Origin: Brevundimonas sp. UBA7506
GTDB taxonomy: Bacteria; Pseudomonadota; Alphaproteobacteria; Caulobacterales; Caulobacteraceae
NCBI RefSeq assembly: GCF_002479495.1
Contig: NZ_DLNQ01000015.1
Location: 444,969-508,968, forward strand
Direction of reading: 5' to 3'
DNA length: 64,000 bases
Shown here: piece after piece, positions 35,173-43,005 of the stretch
Numbering within the stretch: the stretch's first letter is position 1
How the letters are laid out: each line of letters starts with the position of its first letter
Notes under the pieces: generated by a model
What the model saw: only the letters and a program-made list of their open reading frames with translations
What the model was told of the DNA's origin: nothing
The model's database searches: none
Translations under genes and position numbers: made by a program

Positions 35173-35420
35173 GGTGATTGGCCCCAAGTGTTCCGGCCTT
35201 CCCGGCAATGAACAGCCCGCGCTGCCCGCACCCCGGTTGCTTTCTCAGCTCTAAGGTCCGTTGTGTTTGCCCTGCTGCGCTTGGGAGCCAGACCAGGGGG
35301 AATAGGGTGCGGGGGTTGTGGGGGTAAAAGAAAAGGCCCGCCGGTTTCCCGTGGGCCTGTTCCGGGCGCGCGAAGCGCCGTTAGGGATTTGTCGCCTGAT
35401 TTGCGCGCAAACGCAATAGC
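35173..35420. other. Noncoding gap upstream of packaging genes
   Basis: No gene is seen. The gap holds four G-runs on the plus strand (35296-35324), the third copy of the TTGTGGGGG motif (35311-35325) and the terminator described separately. A cos site could lie here or in 34729-34830 because the terminase genes follow, but no cos can be read directly. Confidence 0.35.
35325..35358 (-). terminator. Rho-independent terminator after the early block
   Basis: The stem AGGCCCGC/GTGGGCCT (one G-U, 9-base loop, 35334-35358) is followed on the minus strand by TTTTCTTTTA. It lies 63 bases past the lipoprotein gene and would separate early leftward transcription from the packaging and head genes. Confidence 0.7.
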
Positions 35421-35690
35421 TCAGTATTGAGTGACGGCGCGTCTCTCAAGGTCGTCCAGTTCGCCCTTCAGGTGCTGCACCTGCTGTTCGAGATCCTGAA
35501 CCTTCATCTCTAGATCCTGACCATCAGACTGAGCGTCAGCCGCCTCGGCTTGGGCCGTCTCAGCCGCCGCCTTTGCTTCTTCCGCGATGGCAAGCGCGTC
35601 GCCCGCGATGGCCTCAGCATCGCTTTCCATTGCTGGCGAGCAGCCTGCAAGGCAGGCTCCCACCAGCGCGATGATCACAAGTCGCCTCAT
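35421..35690 (-). CDS. Small coiled-coil lipoprotein
   Basis: This 89-residue lipoprotein (MRRLVIIALVGACLAGC, Cys17) has a long Ala/Glu-rich coiled coil (AIAGDALAIAEEAKAAAETA and MKVQDLEQQVQHLKGELDDL). It overlaps the preceding gene by four bases. The layout recalls Lpp-like phage lipoproteins; a role in envelope modification is a guess. Confidence 0.7.
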   Translation of the reverse strand: MRRLVIIALVGACLAGCSPAMESDAEAIAGDALAIAEEAKAAAETAQAEAADAQSDGQDLEMKVQDLEQQVQHLKGELDDLERRAVTQY

Positions 35691-36424
35691 GCCGCTTCCC
35701 CCATGCGCGGCGCCATCTTGAACGCCACAGACGCCATGTCCAGAGCCAGGCGAAGCTCTACCTCGACGGCGGCGGCCCTGCGATCATCATTCCCTGCCAA
35801 CTGGCGAGGTGTGGCACCGCGACCGCAGATAGCTTCCAGCAGGCCAGCGAGGCGGTCAGATCCCGTCGCCCGAGCTATGTGGGCGTGAACTGCGGCCAGC
35901 ACCTGTCGCTGAGCATGCCGCAGCTCGGCGGCTGCCATGACCTGCTGGACGGTCAGGTCACCACCGCCGGCGTTGTCATTGGCGCTCGTCGAAAGGCCGT
36001 CTCGGTGCGCCGAGGCATGCAGAGCGGCGTAGCGGTCACCCGTCGCGATCTGGACGGCCGACAGCCGGGCGGGCTTGCGGCTGGTCAGCCATTGCCAGCC
36101 GTCGCGGGCGCGGACAGCGCCAACTTCGAACGTCTCCACGCCGCGCTCGGCCAGCAGCTCGTCCTGCTGGCGGCTTGCCTGCGCGAGTTCGCTCTCCGCC
36201 GCCTTCCGCCTCAGGCCATCAAGCGTGTCGTCGATCTCGTCCAGCAACGTCTTCGCCATGGCGAACTGCATCAGTCGCAGGCGGTTCTCGACGTTGGCGA
36301 TCTTGGGCAGGAGGTTGCAGCCTGGAGTGGCCTCTACCCGCCCGCGGACCAGCGCCGCACGATCGGTCAGGCGCCGACGCTCCAGGGCGATGGACTGCGC
36401 GGCCGTGGCCTTGATCGTCGTCAT
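35687..36424 (-). CDS. DUF6456-like phage protein, 245 aa
   Basis: This 245-residue helical protein has a C-terminal stretch VRARDGWQWLTSRKPARLSA then QIATGDRYAALHA, resembling DUF6456 proteins (RDGL..L...LT..Q...G..Y), a group of alphaproteobacterial phage-linked putative regulators. It is coupled by ATGA to the genes on both sides in the replication block. Function is inferred only. Confidence 0.55.
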   Translation of the reverse strand: MTTIKATAAQSIALERRRLTDRAALVRGRVEATPGCNLLPKIANVENRLRLMQFAMAKTLLDEIDDTLDGLRRKAAESELAQASRQQDELLAERGVETFEVGAVRARDGWQWLTSRKPARLSAVQIATGDRYAALHASAHRDGLSTSANDNAGGGDLTVQQVMAAAELRHAQRQVLAAVHAHIARATGSDRLAGLLEAICGRGATPRQLAGNDDRRAAAVEVELRLALDMASVAFKMAPRMGEAA

Positions 36425-37188
36425 GCTGCTTCTCCGTACTGGTAGGGTTCGCGGTCGATGGGCGGGATGACCTTGCGAGCCTCCAGCTTGGCGCGCATCT
36501 CCGCGCTCATGTGGCTGCCAGCGGGCAGGGGAGCGGCCGGGGTCGGCTTCATCGCCTGCTTGCGGGCGGCAGCAGCCTTAGCCGTCGGCGTCTCGGCCAA
36601 GGCCTTCAGCGTCTCAGCGACCATGGCCTTCACGGCCTCAGGCGACGGGCGCTCCTCCACCACCGGCTTGGGCTCTGCTGCCTTCTGGCTGGCGACCACC
36701 GCCGAGCGAGCGCGGTTGTAAGCCCGGTTGAAGCGACCAGCCCACGGCACGGCCTTGGCCAGTTCCGCCAGACGGCCGGGCTTCGGAAGGAACTCCGACT
36801 TCGGATCGCGGACGTGCGCCGCCATGCCGGCCTCGATCATCGCCGGGGGCAGACCGTCCAGGGCGTCGAAGTAGTCCGCCCAGAACGCCGCCGCCTCGCC
36901 CTCGGTGCGCTTGGCCTGCGGATAGGTCGGGAACCGCGACCCGATGATGGTGCGGATCTCGTCCGGGGTGGCGGGGCGCTGGGCGGCGGCGCGCAGCGCT
37001 GGCATGGCCATGGTCGCCTCGCTCCGCAGCAGGTCGCTCTTCGCGATGACCTCGATGGCCTTCGCGTCAGAGGTTTCGTCGAGCAGCCAGCAGCTCAGCG
37101 CCCGGCTCAACGCCGGACCAGTGGCGGTCGTAGTTGTCGAGGACGGCGACGTGGCGATCGGTGCGGCGGACATCGGAAGGGGCTGCAT
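36421..37188 (-). CDS. Putative replication accessory protein
   Basis: This 255-residue protein follows and overlaps the winged-helix initiator gene by 122 bases. A central domain (RTIIGSRFPTYPQAKRTEGE, AAFWADYFDALDGLPPAMIE) and a Pro/Ala/Lys-rich C-terminus resemble helicase-loader-type partners (lambda P position). The first 30 residues, rich in Ser/Thr, may not be translated if a later ATG is used. No family is firmly recognised. Confidence 0.5.
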   Translation of the reverse strand: MQPLPMSAAPIATSPSSTTTTATGPALSRALSCWLLDETSDAKAIEVIAKSDLLRSEATMAMPALRAAAQRPATPDEIRTIIGSRFPTYPQAKRTEGEAAAFWADYFDALDGLPPAMIEAGMAAHVRDPKSEFLPKPGRLAELAKAVPWAGRFNRAYNRARSAVVASQKAAEPKPVVEERPSPEAVKAMVAETLKALAETPTAKAAAARKQAMKPTPAAPLPAGSHMSAEMRAKLEARKVIPPIDREPYQYGEAA

Positions 37189-37972
37189 GGCGGGCCTCAG
37201 GAATGTTCAGGGCTTGGCGGTTGTCGGCGATGGACTGGGCGATGGCGGGGGCGAAGAACTTCCACGACGAGATCGGGCGGCGGGCTTTCCGGGCGAGGGC
37301 GGTGACCACCGGCACCACGTCGTGTTCCCAGCTCGCCCCGTCTCGGCGCCAGGCGTGGAGTTGGCCGTTGGTCTGGCAGAGGCCGGGCTGCTTCACCCAG
37401 TCGAGGTAGGGGGACGCGGCGAGGTCGCAGAGCATGGCGGCATGGTCGGGGGCTTTCCCCTCGGGCCAATCGCAGACCACCGCCTCGACGACCTGAACCA
37501 CCGGGACCGGATCGTTCGCCGGCTCGCGCGCAGCAACAGCATCTTCCTCTAACGGTTCCTCTAACGGTTCAAACGAAGTGAGCCCCGACACAGTGTCGGG
37601 TAGGTTTGGACAGGATGTCTGTTTGGTTTGGACAGGGTGTCTGTTAGGCGAGCGCCTACCCGACTTATTGTCGGTTTGGTCGTTCTCCCTCCGTTCAGGG
37701 TGTTTCGGCCCCTTCGAGATGATCAGGTCCGACGTCCGCGAACCGTCCTTCCGGTGGCGCCGTTCACGCTCGATCCAGCCCGCCTTTTCGAAGGCCGCCA
37801 GGGCGCGCTCGACCGTCTTGATCGAGCAGCAGGCCTGTTCCGAGATGGTCTCCTGACCCACGAACGTCGTGCCGTCAGGCCCCACATAGTTGGCCACGAC
37901 CAGCAGCACGGCCTTCTCGGTCGCCGTCGCGCACGTCTGCTCCAGCGCCCATGTGATGGCCTGTACGCTCAT
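37067..37972 (-). CDS. Winged-helix replication initiator (lambda O-like layout)
   Basis: This 301-residue protein has an N-terminal winged helix (about 1-85: ATEKAVLLVVANYVGPDGTT, QETISEQACCSIKTVERALA, FEKAGWIERERRHRKDGSRT), a linker (about 95-150) coded by DNA full of direct and inverted repeats, and a C-terminal domain. This matches the lambda O plan, in which origin iterons lie inside the initiator gene. It overlaps both neighbours. Confidence 0.7.
   Translation of the reverse strand: MSVQAITWALEQTCATATEKAVLLVVANYVGPDGTTFVGQETISEQACCSIKTVERALAAFEKAGWIERERRHRKDGSRTSDLIISKGPKHPERRENDQTDNKSGRRSPNRHPVQTKQTSCPNLPDTVSGLTSFEPLEEPLEEDAVAAREPANDPVPVVQVVEAVVCDWPEGKAPDHAAMLCDLAASPYLDWVKQPGLCQTNGQLHAWRRDGASWEHDVVPVVTALARKARRPISSWKFFAPAIAQSIADNRQALNIPEARHAAPSDVRRTDRHVAVLDNYDRHWSGVEPGAELLAARRNL
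37549..37690. other. Candidate phage replication origin (iterons)
   Basis: Within the initiator gene are two CTCTAACGGTTC repeats (37547-37570), a perfect hairpin CCCGACA-CAG-TGTCGGG (37583-37599), and two 17-mers GTTTGGACAGGRTGTCT (37604-37620 and 37626-37642). A further GTTTGG (37673-37678) and short dyads follow. Clustered iterons in the linker-coding DNA of an initiator resemble ori-lambda. Confidence 0.5.
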
Positions 37973-38862
37973 GCCGCGTCCTTCAGGACCTGGGCGCGGT
38001 CAGTCATGGCCTTCGAGAAGGCTGCTCGGGCATCCTCCACCCGACTGTTCGACGCAGGCCGCGCCAGTTCCGTCGACAGCTTCCTCAACGCGTCGACATA
38101 GATGCCGCGCGCAACCAACTCTTCCAGTCGGGCGACGCCGCTGACGATGGTCGTATGGTCAAAGCCGCCGAGAACCCGGGCGATCTCAGGATAGCTGGTG
38201 CGGTCGCAGTACTTCTTAATCAGCCATGCGGCGATCCAGCGGGCATGGACACGGTGTCGCTCGCTGGACCGTCGGCACATGGCCTCCAGGGTCATACCGC
38301 ATGTCTCGGCGGTCAGGGTCACGACCTGCAGGGGCGTCGGTCGGGGGCCGACAGGAGCCGGGAACGTCAGCGCGGACGAGGAGGGCGTGGCCAGTCGCAC
38401 GAAGGGCAAGCCGGGGGCTGCGGGCTTCTCGGGCTTGGGCTTCGCCGGATGCTTTACCGCGTGCTTCTCCCGGCGCCGCTTGTTGAGGGCCAGGCGGTTG
38501 CGCTCGACCGCCAGCGCGCGCTGATGGGCGAGCTGCTGGTCGGCTTCCTCGATAGAGCAGCCGACCTTTATCGCCAGCAGCGTGGGGTTGTTGCCTGCGC
38601 GATAATAGACGCGGGCTGTCTCCAGATGATCAGGCGCCCAGTTGAAGGCCTTGGGCTGAGCGCGCGTGTAGGCCTCGACCTCGGCGGCGCGCTCGATGTC
38701 CGACTGCGGCCGGCCCATCATTTTCGCGATGGACTGCCAGCCCCGGCCCTTGGCGCGATGGGCGCTGATATAGGCCAGATCGGCAGGCGTCAGCCCCCGA
38801 CGCGACGTCGTGGTGAAGCCGTTCAGACCGGCCGAGCTGTATCGATTGGTTGCTACTGTCAT
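37969..38862 (-). CDS. Phage protein with DnaA domain IV
   Basis: This 297-residue protein has an N-terminal helix-turn-helix-like part (LTPADLAYISAHRAKGRGWQ, SIAKMMGRPQSDIERAAEVE) and a C-terminal DnaA domain IV (about 195-260) with ARWIAAWLIKKYCDRTSYPE and the signature GGFDHTTIVSGVARL. No AAA+ domain is present, so it could bind DnaA boxes but not act as a motor. It heads the replication set and overlaps the initiator gene by four bases. It may mark the phage origin or compete with host DnaA. Confidence 0.78.
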   Translation of the reverse strand: MTVATNRYSSAGLNGFTTTSRRGLTPADLAYISAHRAKGRGWQSIAKMMGRPQSDIERAAEVEAYTRAQPKAFNWAPDHLETARVYYRAGNNPTLLAIKVGCSIEEADQQLAHQRALAVERNRLALNKRRREKHAVKHPAKPKPEKPAAPGLPFVRLATPSSSALTFPAPVGPRPTPLQVVTLTAETCGMTLEAMCRRSSERHRVHARWIAAWLIKKYCDRTSYPEIARVLGGFDHTTIVSGVARLEELVARGIYVDALRKLSTELARPASNSRVEDARAAFSKAMTDRAQVLKDAA

Positions 38863-38911
38863 CGGGAGACGCGCCCCCGCGCAGGTTCGATTATGGCGGG
38901 GGCGCTGTTCA

Positions 38912-39733
38912 TCAGCCGGCCGTTCCGAAGACGACGGGACGCTGGGTACGCGACCCTGCTTCCGTCACGACTTCCTTGAATACGGCCTGACGGACGTGTT
39001 CGGCGCGGTGCAGTTTGATGCCGAGCTGCAGCGACGTTTCGACCAGGTTCCAGCGAAGGAAGGCGAACACCTTCACCGTCGGACCACCGAAGTAGACAGG
39101 CAGTGCCAGTTGGAACTTCGACGGGACCTCGACGCCGCCCGACTTGGTCGTGGCCGTGGTTTCGTCGGTGTACTCGAAGTTCTCGCAGTCGGTGTTGGTG
39201 CGCACCGCCTTGCGGAAGTCCACCTTCCGCTTGGCTTGCAGATCGCGGCAGACCTCCAGCAGGTCGGCCCCGGTCGGGGCGACGATGTCGACCGCGTTCT
39301 CTTCGAGGAAGCGGGCGAAGGTCAGCTGATCCATCATCTTGCCGTCGACCGCCGTCCAGGTCTTCCACTCCTCCGAGAAGGGCAGGACCATCGTGGCCTT
39401 GTGTTCCACATGGGCCGAGGCGGCAGGGGCGTGATAGTCGATCAGAGCCGCGATGCTGGACGCGCGGATATCGGCGAACAGGATCGTGTCGTCGGTCTTG
39501 AACCGGTCCACGTAGTCGACGAGGGAGTCGACAGTCTGCAGCGTGACCGCCTGGCGAATGCGGACGGGCTTCAGGGCGTCCAGATCGTTCTGGTTCGTGA
39601 CGTCCTTCACCGTGATGTCGGTCGGCGTCAGGACAAAGGTGCGGCCGCCGGCTGTGACGACCTCGGGGCCAGCCTTCGCTTGGACCGCCAAGGCGGCGAC
39701 GACTTCGGCTTCAGTGTTGGGGGTGTCGGTCAA
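38912..39733 (-). CDS. DUF2303 family protein
   Basis: This 273-residue DUF2303 protein (GGRTFVLTPTDITVKDVTNQ, DRFKTDDTILFADIRASSIA, IDYHAPAASAHVEHKATMVL) is common in early regions of temperate phages and in some plasmids. Its function is not established; linkage to recombination or replication genes is usual. Confidence 0.85.
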   Translation of the reverse strand: MTDTPNTEAEVVAALAVQAKAGPEVVTAGGRTFVLTPTDITVKDVTNQNDLDALKPVRIRQAVTLQTVDSLVDYVDRFKTDDTILFADIRASSIAALIDYHAPAASAHVEHKATMVLPFSEEWKTWTAVDGKMMDQLTFARFLEENAVDIVAPTGADLLEVCRDLQAKRKVDFRKAVRTNTDCENFEYTDETTATTKSGGVEVPSKFQLALPVYFGGPTVKVFAFLRWNLVETSLQLGIKLHRAEHVRQAVFKEVVTEAGSRTQRPVVFGTAG

Positions 39734-39735
39734 GT

Positions 39736-40068
39736 TCAGGCCCTCCGGGCATCAACGGCCGCATCGCCCAGGTCCGCAGTGCGGAACATCTCGGGTTGGC
39801 GCGGGTCGTTGCGGTGAAGATCGCCTTCCATGTCCGCGAAGAAGATCGCTTCGGGCATGTCGGCGGTCGGGGTGGTGGCGCTCAGCTTGGAGCTGATGAC
39901 GACCTGCTCGCTGTCGCCCTTCTGGGGCTTCACGGTCAGCTTGATCGTCAGGCTTCCGGGCTTGCCGGTCGCGGTGACGGCGCGGACGACCTGGGCAAGC
40001 TCTTCGCCCGCGGCCTCCGCCACCATGCCCTTGCGGATGTCCCGCAGGATGTCGGTGATCGGTTTCAT
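39736..40068 (-). CDS. DUF2303-partner hypothetical protein, 110 aa
   Basis: This 110-residue protein (MKPITDILRDIRKGMVAEAA, beta stretch SLTIKLTVKPQKGDSEQVVI, acidic end) lies two bases before the DUF2303 gene. Similar small genes accompany DUF2303 in other phages, so the pair probably acts together. The start is ATG at 40068; the longer frame upstream overlaps another gene. Confidence 0.6.
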   Translation of the reverse strand: MKPITDILRDIRKGMVAEAAGEELAQVVRAVTATGKPGSLTIKLTVKPQKGDSEQVVISSKLSATTPTADMPEAIFFADMEGDLHRNDPRQPEMFRTADLGDAAVDARRA

Positions 40069-40319
40069 TGTGCTCTCAGGGTTGGTGCGTCTGGGGAACT
40101 GGCCGCCCGGCGACGCTGGGGTCGGGCGGCAAAGGCTGCGAAGGCCAGCTCGGCCGCGATCTGCACCGAGCGGGCGCGGATCAGGGCCGAACGGGTGTGG
40201 TGCATGGCGCGGGTGTCGCCCCGGTCTTCCGCGTCGCGTCGCGCGGCATAGGCGCGGGCGAACGACCGGTTCGCGTCGGACAACCGACGGGCCGCAAAGG
40301 CTCGACGAAGCCCGAACAT
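40065..40319 (-). CDS. Small basic protein, 84 aa
   Basis: This 84-residue Arg/Ala-rich protein (MFGLRRAFAARRLSDANRSF) starts and ends by tight overlaps (TGATG and ATGA) with its neighbours in the early leftward operon. No family is known. Confidence 0.55.
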   Translation of the reverse strand: MFGLRRAFAARRLSDANRSFARAYAARRDAEDRGDTRAMHHTRSALIRARSVQIAAELAFAAFAARPQRRRAASSPDAPTLRAQ

Positions 40320-40753
40320 CAGGCGGCACCCGGCGTCAGCGTGGCGGCCTTGGCCTCCAGACGCGTCACGGCCTCGCGGGCCACGGTCGCGGCTTGCCGC
40401 ACCGCCTGGATTTCGGCCTGGTCGCGGCGGCCGTCGGCGTCCATGTCGTGAACCAGACGCAGGGCGACCGACGTGGCGCTGACCGACTCGACCACGGCGG
40501 CCGAGATGCAATCGGCCTCGCCGCCGCGAACCGCCTTCACGTGGGCGCCGGTGACCACTGCCTGACCCGCCGCGACCTCCAGCACGCGGATGTGCCGATA
40601 GGCCGGCTCGTCGTCGTTGCTCAGCGAGTAGAGCTGCGACACGCGCTGATGCGACACGCCGAGGTGGACGCCCGCGGCTTCCACGCCGCCGACCGCCGCC
40701 ACCAGCATCTTGAAGAGGGCTTTGACCTCTGAGGTTTCCTGAAGCCGGCTCAT
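40319..40753 (-). CDS. Helix-turn-helix early regulator, 144 aa
   Basis: This 144-residue protein has an N-terminal HTH (GGVEAAGVHLGVSHQRVSQL) followed by a helical C-terminal region (QAEIQAVRQAATVAREAVTR). It is early-expressed in the CII-like position, two genes after the Cro-like gene. It could be an activator of lysogeny or an early regulator; this is inference. Confidence 0.6.
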   Translation of the reverse strand: MSRLQETSEVKALFKMLVAAVGGVEAAGVHLGVSHQRVSQLYSLSNDDEPAYRHIRVLEVAAGQAVVTGAHVKAVRGGEADCISAAVVESVSATSVALRLVHDMDADGRRDQAEIQAVRQAATVAREAVTRLEAKAATLTPGAA

Positions 40754-40813
40754 TGCACGGTGCCTTCTGTTTGCAAGCTGACGGTCGCCAAGCGCTGCCG
40801 TAGTTTTCGTGGA

Positions 40814-41101
40814 TCAGGCCGCCTGGGGCGGCGGCTCATCGGGAGGTGTGGGGTGGTCGGTGTTGGCGATGGTCGGAGCGGCGGCCTGCAGCAGGGCCGT
40901 GGACAGGTCGGCCGTCTCGGTCGCCAGTCGCGCCGCCTCGACCATCTCGCGACGGACGCGGGCCACCGTGAACTCGTCGACGCCCTCTCGGCGAAGGCGG
41001 TCATAGTCCTCGACGTGCAGGACCACCGTCCGAACGGCCAGGATCAGGCCCTTGACCACCGATGCCGGTCGATCAGCCCCCTTGATGTCGCCCCCCGCCA
41101 T
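40814..41101 (-). CDS. Small early protein, 95 aa
   Basis: This 95-residue protein (MAGGDIKGADRPASVVKGLI, FTVARVRREMVEAARLATET, Pro-rich end) lies immediately after the Cro-like gene. No family is recognised. It belongs to the early leftward operon by spacing. Confidence 0.55.
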   Translation of the reverse strand: MAGGDIKGADRPASVVKGLILAVRTVVLHVEDYDRLRREGVDEFTVARVRREMVEAARLATETADLSTALLQAAAPTIANTDHPTPPDEPPPQAA

Positions 41102-41103
41102 GG

Positions 41104-41370
41104 TCAGGCCGCTCGCTGTCGGGCTTCGGGGTCTTCGGCCCCCGGGGCTTCGTCATTGGCGGTGCCGAGCCGCACGCGCTCGGGAAACGACCCAAGGATC
41201 GCGATCTCTCGATCTGTCGCCTTAGCGATTGGACCAAGCTTCTCGCCCGTCTTGCGGAACAGTTGGACGGCCATGTCGCGCGACATGTCGCGTTTGCCGC
41301 TCAGAATCTGGCTGGCGTAGGGGACGCTGATGGAGAGCGCCCTAGCGAGGGATGTCGGTGTAAGTGCCAT
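41104..41370 (-). CDS. Cro-like repressor
   Basis: This 88-residue protein has an N-terminal HTH (TSLARALSISVPYASQILSG, then KRDMSRDMAVQLFRKTGEKL). It is divergent from the CI-like gene across 94 bases carrying three operators, which is the Cro position. The start is ATG at 41370, ten bases from the nearest operator. It should set the lytic direction, leading the leftward early operon. Confidence 0.75.
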   Translation of the reverse strand: MALTPTSLARALSISVPYASQILSGKRDMSRDMAVQLFRKTGEKLGPIAKATDREIAILGSFPERVRLGTANDEAPGAEDPEARQRAA

Positions 41371-41380
41371 GCCGCATACA

Positions 41381-41393
41381 TTGCGGAATGCAA
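41381..41393. promoter_or_regulatory. Operator O1 (TTGCGGAATGCAA)
   Basis: This is a 13-bp dyad of the TTGCNNNATGCAA family, ten bases upstream of the Cro-like start codon. Confidence 0.7.
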
Positions 41394-41400
41394 AGCCAGA

Positions 41401-41413
41401 TTGCAATATGCAA
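41401..41413. promoter_or_regulatory. Operator O2 (TTGCAATATGCAA)
   Basis: This 13-bp dyad is identical to O3 and spaced 20 bases (two helical turns) from O1, which suits cooperative repressor binding. Confidence 0.75.
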
Positions 41414-41449
41414 AGTTGCAGCTTCGATAAGGACCGGCTCGCCTGGTCG

Positions 41450-41462
41450 TTGCAATATGCAA
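41450..41462. promoter_or_regulatory. Operator O3 (TTGCAATATGCAA)
   Basis: This copy is identical to O2 and ends two bases before the CI-like ATG, so binding would block initiation of the repressor transcript or its translation. Autoregulation is likely. Confidence 0.75.
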
Positions 41463-41464
41463 GG

Positions 41465-41791
41465 ATGCCGCGCAAAGCTGATCCTCACGAGCAAAACCAC
41501 CTCCGGGCATGGCGCGAGTTCCGCCACATGACCCAGGACGAGCTGGCGGCAGCAGTCGATACCAACGCATCGGTGATCAGCCTGCTGGAAAGCGGCGCTC
41601 GGAAGCTCTCGCCGAAGTGGCTGCGCCGTTTGGCGCCGGTGCTTCACACGTCGCCAGGCTATCTGCTCGACCACGACCCGAACGACCTGCCCACGGCCAT
41701 CTTAGACGTCTGGGCAGATATCCCGGTCGAGCAGCGGGAGCAGGCGCTGAAAGTACTTCAGAGCTTTAGACGGACGGGCACTGAGGGATAG
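41465..41791 (+). CDS. CI-like (XRE family) repressor
   Basis: This 108-residue XRE protein has an HTH at about 12-65 (HMTQDELAAAVDTNASVISL, LESGARKLSPKWLRRLAPVL) and a short C-terminal helix; there is no S24 peptidase domain, so induction would not follow RecA-driven self-cleavage. The ATG at 41465 lies directly after operator O3. It leads the rightward, lysogen-expressed block. Confidence 0.8.
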   Translation: MPRKADPHEQNHLRAWREFRHMTQDELAAAVDTNASVISLLESGARKLSPKWLRRLAPVLHTSPGYLLDHDPNDLPTAILDVWADIPVEQREQALKVLQSFRRTGTEG

Positions 41792-41824
41792 ACACTGATC
41801 GCCAGGGGATCATTGGGGGGGAAT

Positions 41825-42358
41825 ATGAAGCTTGTTGCCGTACTTGGCGTCGTCGGAGCTCTGTCCGCCTGCGCGCCGTTGCCCGCCGAGATCACGCTGC
41901 AAAACAGTTTCAATCCGGCTGACTACGCTTGGGCGGATCAGGTGGGCTCGAACACTGTCAGCGGTTCCGCACTTCTTCGAACCGTGGGTGGGGAGGTTAG
42001 AACTTGCGGCGCCTTGCCTGTGAGCCTCATTCCGGACGTGCCGTACACGCGTGAACGGATGATCGCCCTCTACGGCAATGCTGCTGGGGGGTATAGGGCG
42101 TTCAATGCTGGACCTCCCGGCGGGGTCATCTTCATCAATGAACCTTTCGAGTTCAGCAGAGTTGGACGCCGCACTGCGTGCGACGCGAGTGGTAACTTCC
42201 GGTTCGCTCAGATCCCCGATGGATCGTACTTTGTCGTGGCCGAGGTCTCCTGGGGCGTGCCTTATGGCAGCTACCTTAGCCCTCAAGGAGGACGCCTGAT
42301 GCAGCGCGTCGAAGTGAAGGGCGGCGACGCTCCAGAACTCCTTCTAACCGCCAACTGA
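41825..42358 (+). CDS. Prophage lipoprotein, 177 aa
   Basis: This 177-residue lipoprotein (MKLVAVLGVVGALSAC, Cys16) has a beta-rich C-terminal half (GNFRFAQIPDGSYFVVAEVS) resembling a carboxypeptidase-regulatory-like fold. It is the first gene after CI, with a G7 RBS-like run. Its position implies expression in the lysogen and action at the cell envelope. Function unknown; superinfection exclusion is one reading. Confidence 0.65.
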   Translation: MKLVAVLGVVGALSACAPLPAEITLQNSFNPADYAWADQVGSNTVSGSALLRTVGGEVRTCGALPVSLIPDVPYTRERMIALYGNAAGGYRAFNAGPPGGVIFINEPFEFSRVGRRTACDASGNFRFAQIPDGSYFVVAEVSWGVPYGSYLSPQGGRLMQRVEVKGGDAPELLLTAN

Positions 42359-42381
42359 CGGATAACCTCGGGGGAGGGGTG

Positions 42382-42651
42382 ATGAGAGCGATAGCAATTT
42401 TGGCTTCCGTAGCCGTCCTCACAGGGTGCGCGAGCACGCCAGGCGTCGAGGAGGCGGCTGTCGTTGAGTGCGAGGCCTTCGTCACCACAGGGGAGGTCCG
42501 CAATTGCGTGCTGATCTCTCAGACGGTTGAGGGGTCCGAATTCGGCGCCTTCGCGGTCGATCAGGTTTCGAAGGGCAGGCTGGTAGGACGCCCTGGTGAA
42601 GAGACCTGGAAGAAGTTTCGGACCACGGTGCGCGGGAAGCCGGCAGGATAA
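42382..42651 (+). CDS. Prophage lipoprotein, 89 aa
   Basis: This 89-residue lipoprotein (MRAIAILASVAVLTGC, Cys16) has a small domain NCVLISQTVEGSEFGAFAVD that recalls a TonB C-terminal-like half. It is preceded by GATAACCTCGGGGGAGGGG, a leader also found before the next genes. The TonB resemblance is weak and stated as a guess. Confidence 0.6.
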   Translation: MRAIAILASVAVLTGCASTPGVEEAAVVECEAFVTTGEVRNCVLISQTVEGSEFGAFAVDQVSKGRLVGRPGEETWKKFRTTVRGKPAG

Positions 42652-42668
42652 CCTCGGGGGAGGGGCAA

Positions 42669-42989
42669 ATGAACGTAGCCGTCAGCGCCGGCGCCAACGC
42701 CGCGACCATCGCGAGCTTGGCACGCAGCAAGGTCATCGAGCATTTCGAGAAGGCTGGAGCGCTGGAGCCCGAAACGGCTGTCCTGCTGCCGGCCAAGAGC
42801 CCTCGCTACACGGTCGAGGCCCTGATCAAGCACAAGGTGCTGATACCGGCAGGCGAGGGGCTGTTCTACGTGGATCTCGACGCCAATAAGCGCTGGCTGC
42901 GCGAGCAGGGCAACGTGGCGGTCGGCGTGATCGTCGTCATGCTGCTCCTGCTGGGGATCGTGATCATCGGAGTGGCAGCGACAAGATAG
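42669..42989 (+). CDS. Tail-anchored membrane protein, 106 aa
   Basis: This 106-residue protein has a cytoplasmic-looking helical domain (ATIASLARSKVIEHFEKAGA, SPRYTVEALIKHKVLI) and one C-terminal membrane helix (AVGVIVVMLLLLGIVIIGVA). It has the same GATAACCTCGGGGGAGGGG leader as its upstream neighbour. The family is unknown. Confidence 0.62.
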   Translation: MNVAVSAGANAATIASLARSKVIEHFEKAGALEPETAVLLPAKSPRYTVEALIKHKVLIPAGEGLFYVDLDANKRWLREQGNVAVGVIVVMLLLLGIVIIGVAATR

Positions 42990-43005
42990 TCTCGGGGAGG
43001 GGGCT

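Noticed and set aside
35296..35324. G-quadruplex as a defined cos or packaging signal
   Set aside because: Four G-runs meet the simple pattern, but nothing in the sequence ties them to packaging; kept only as a note in the gap entry.
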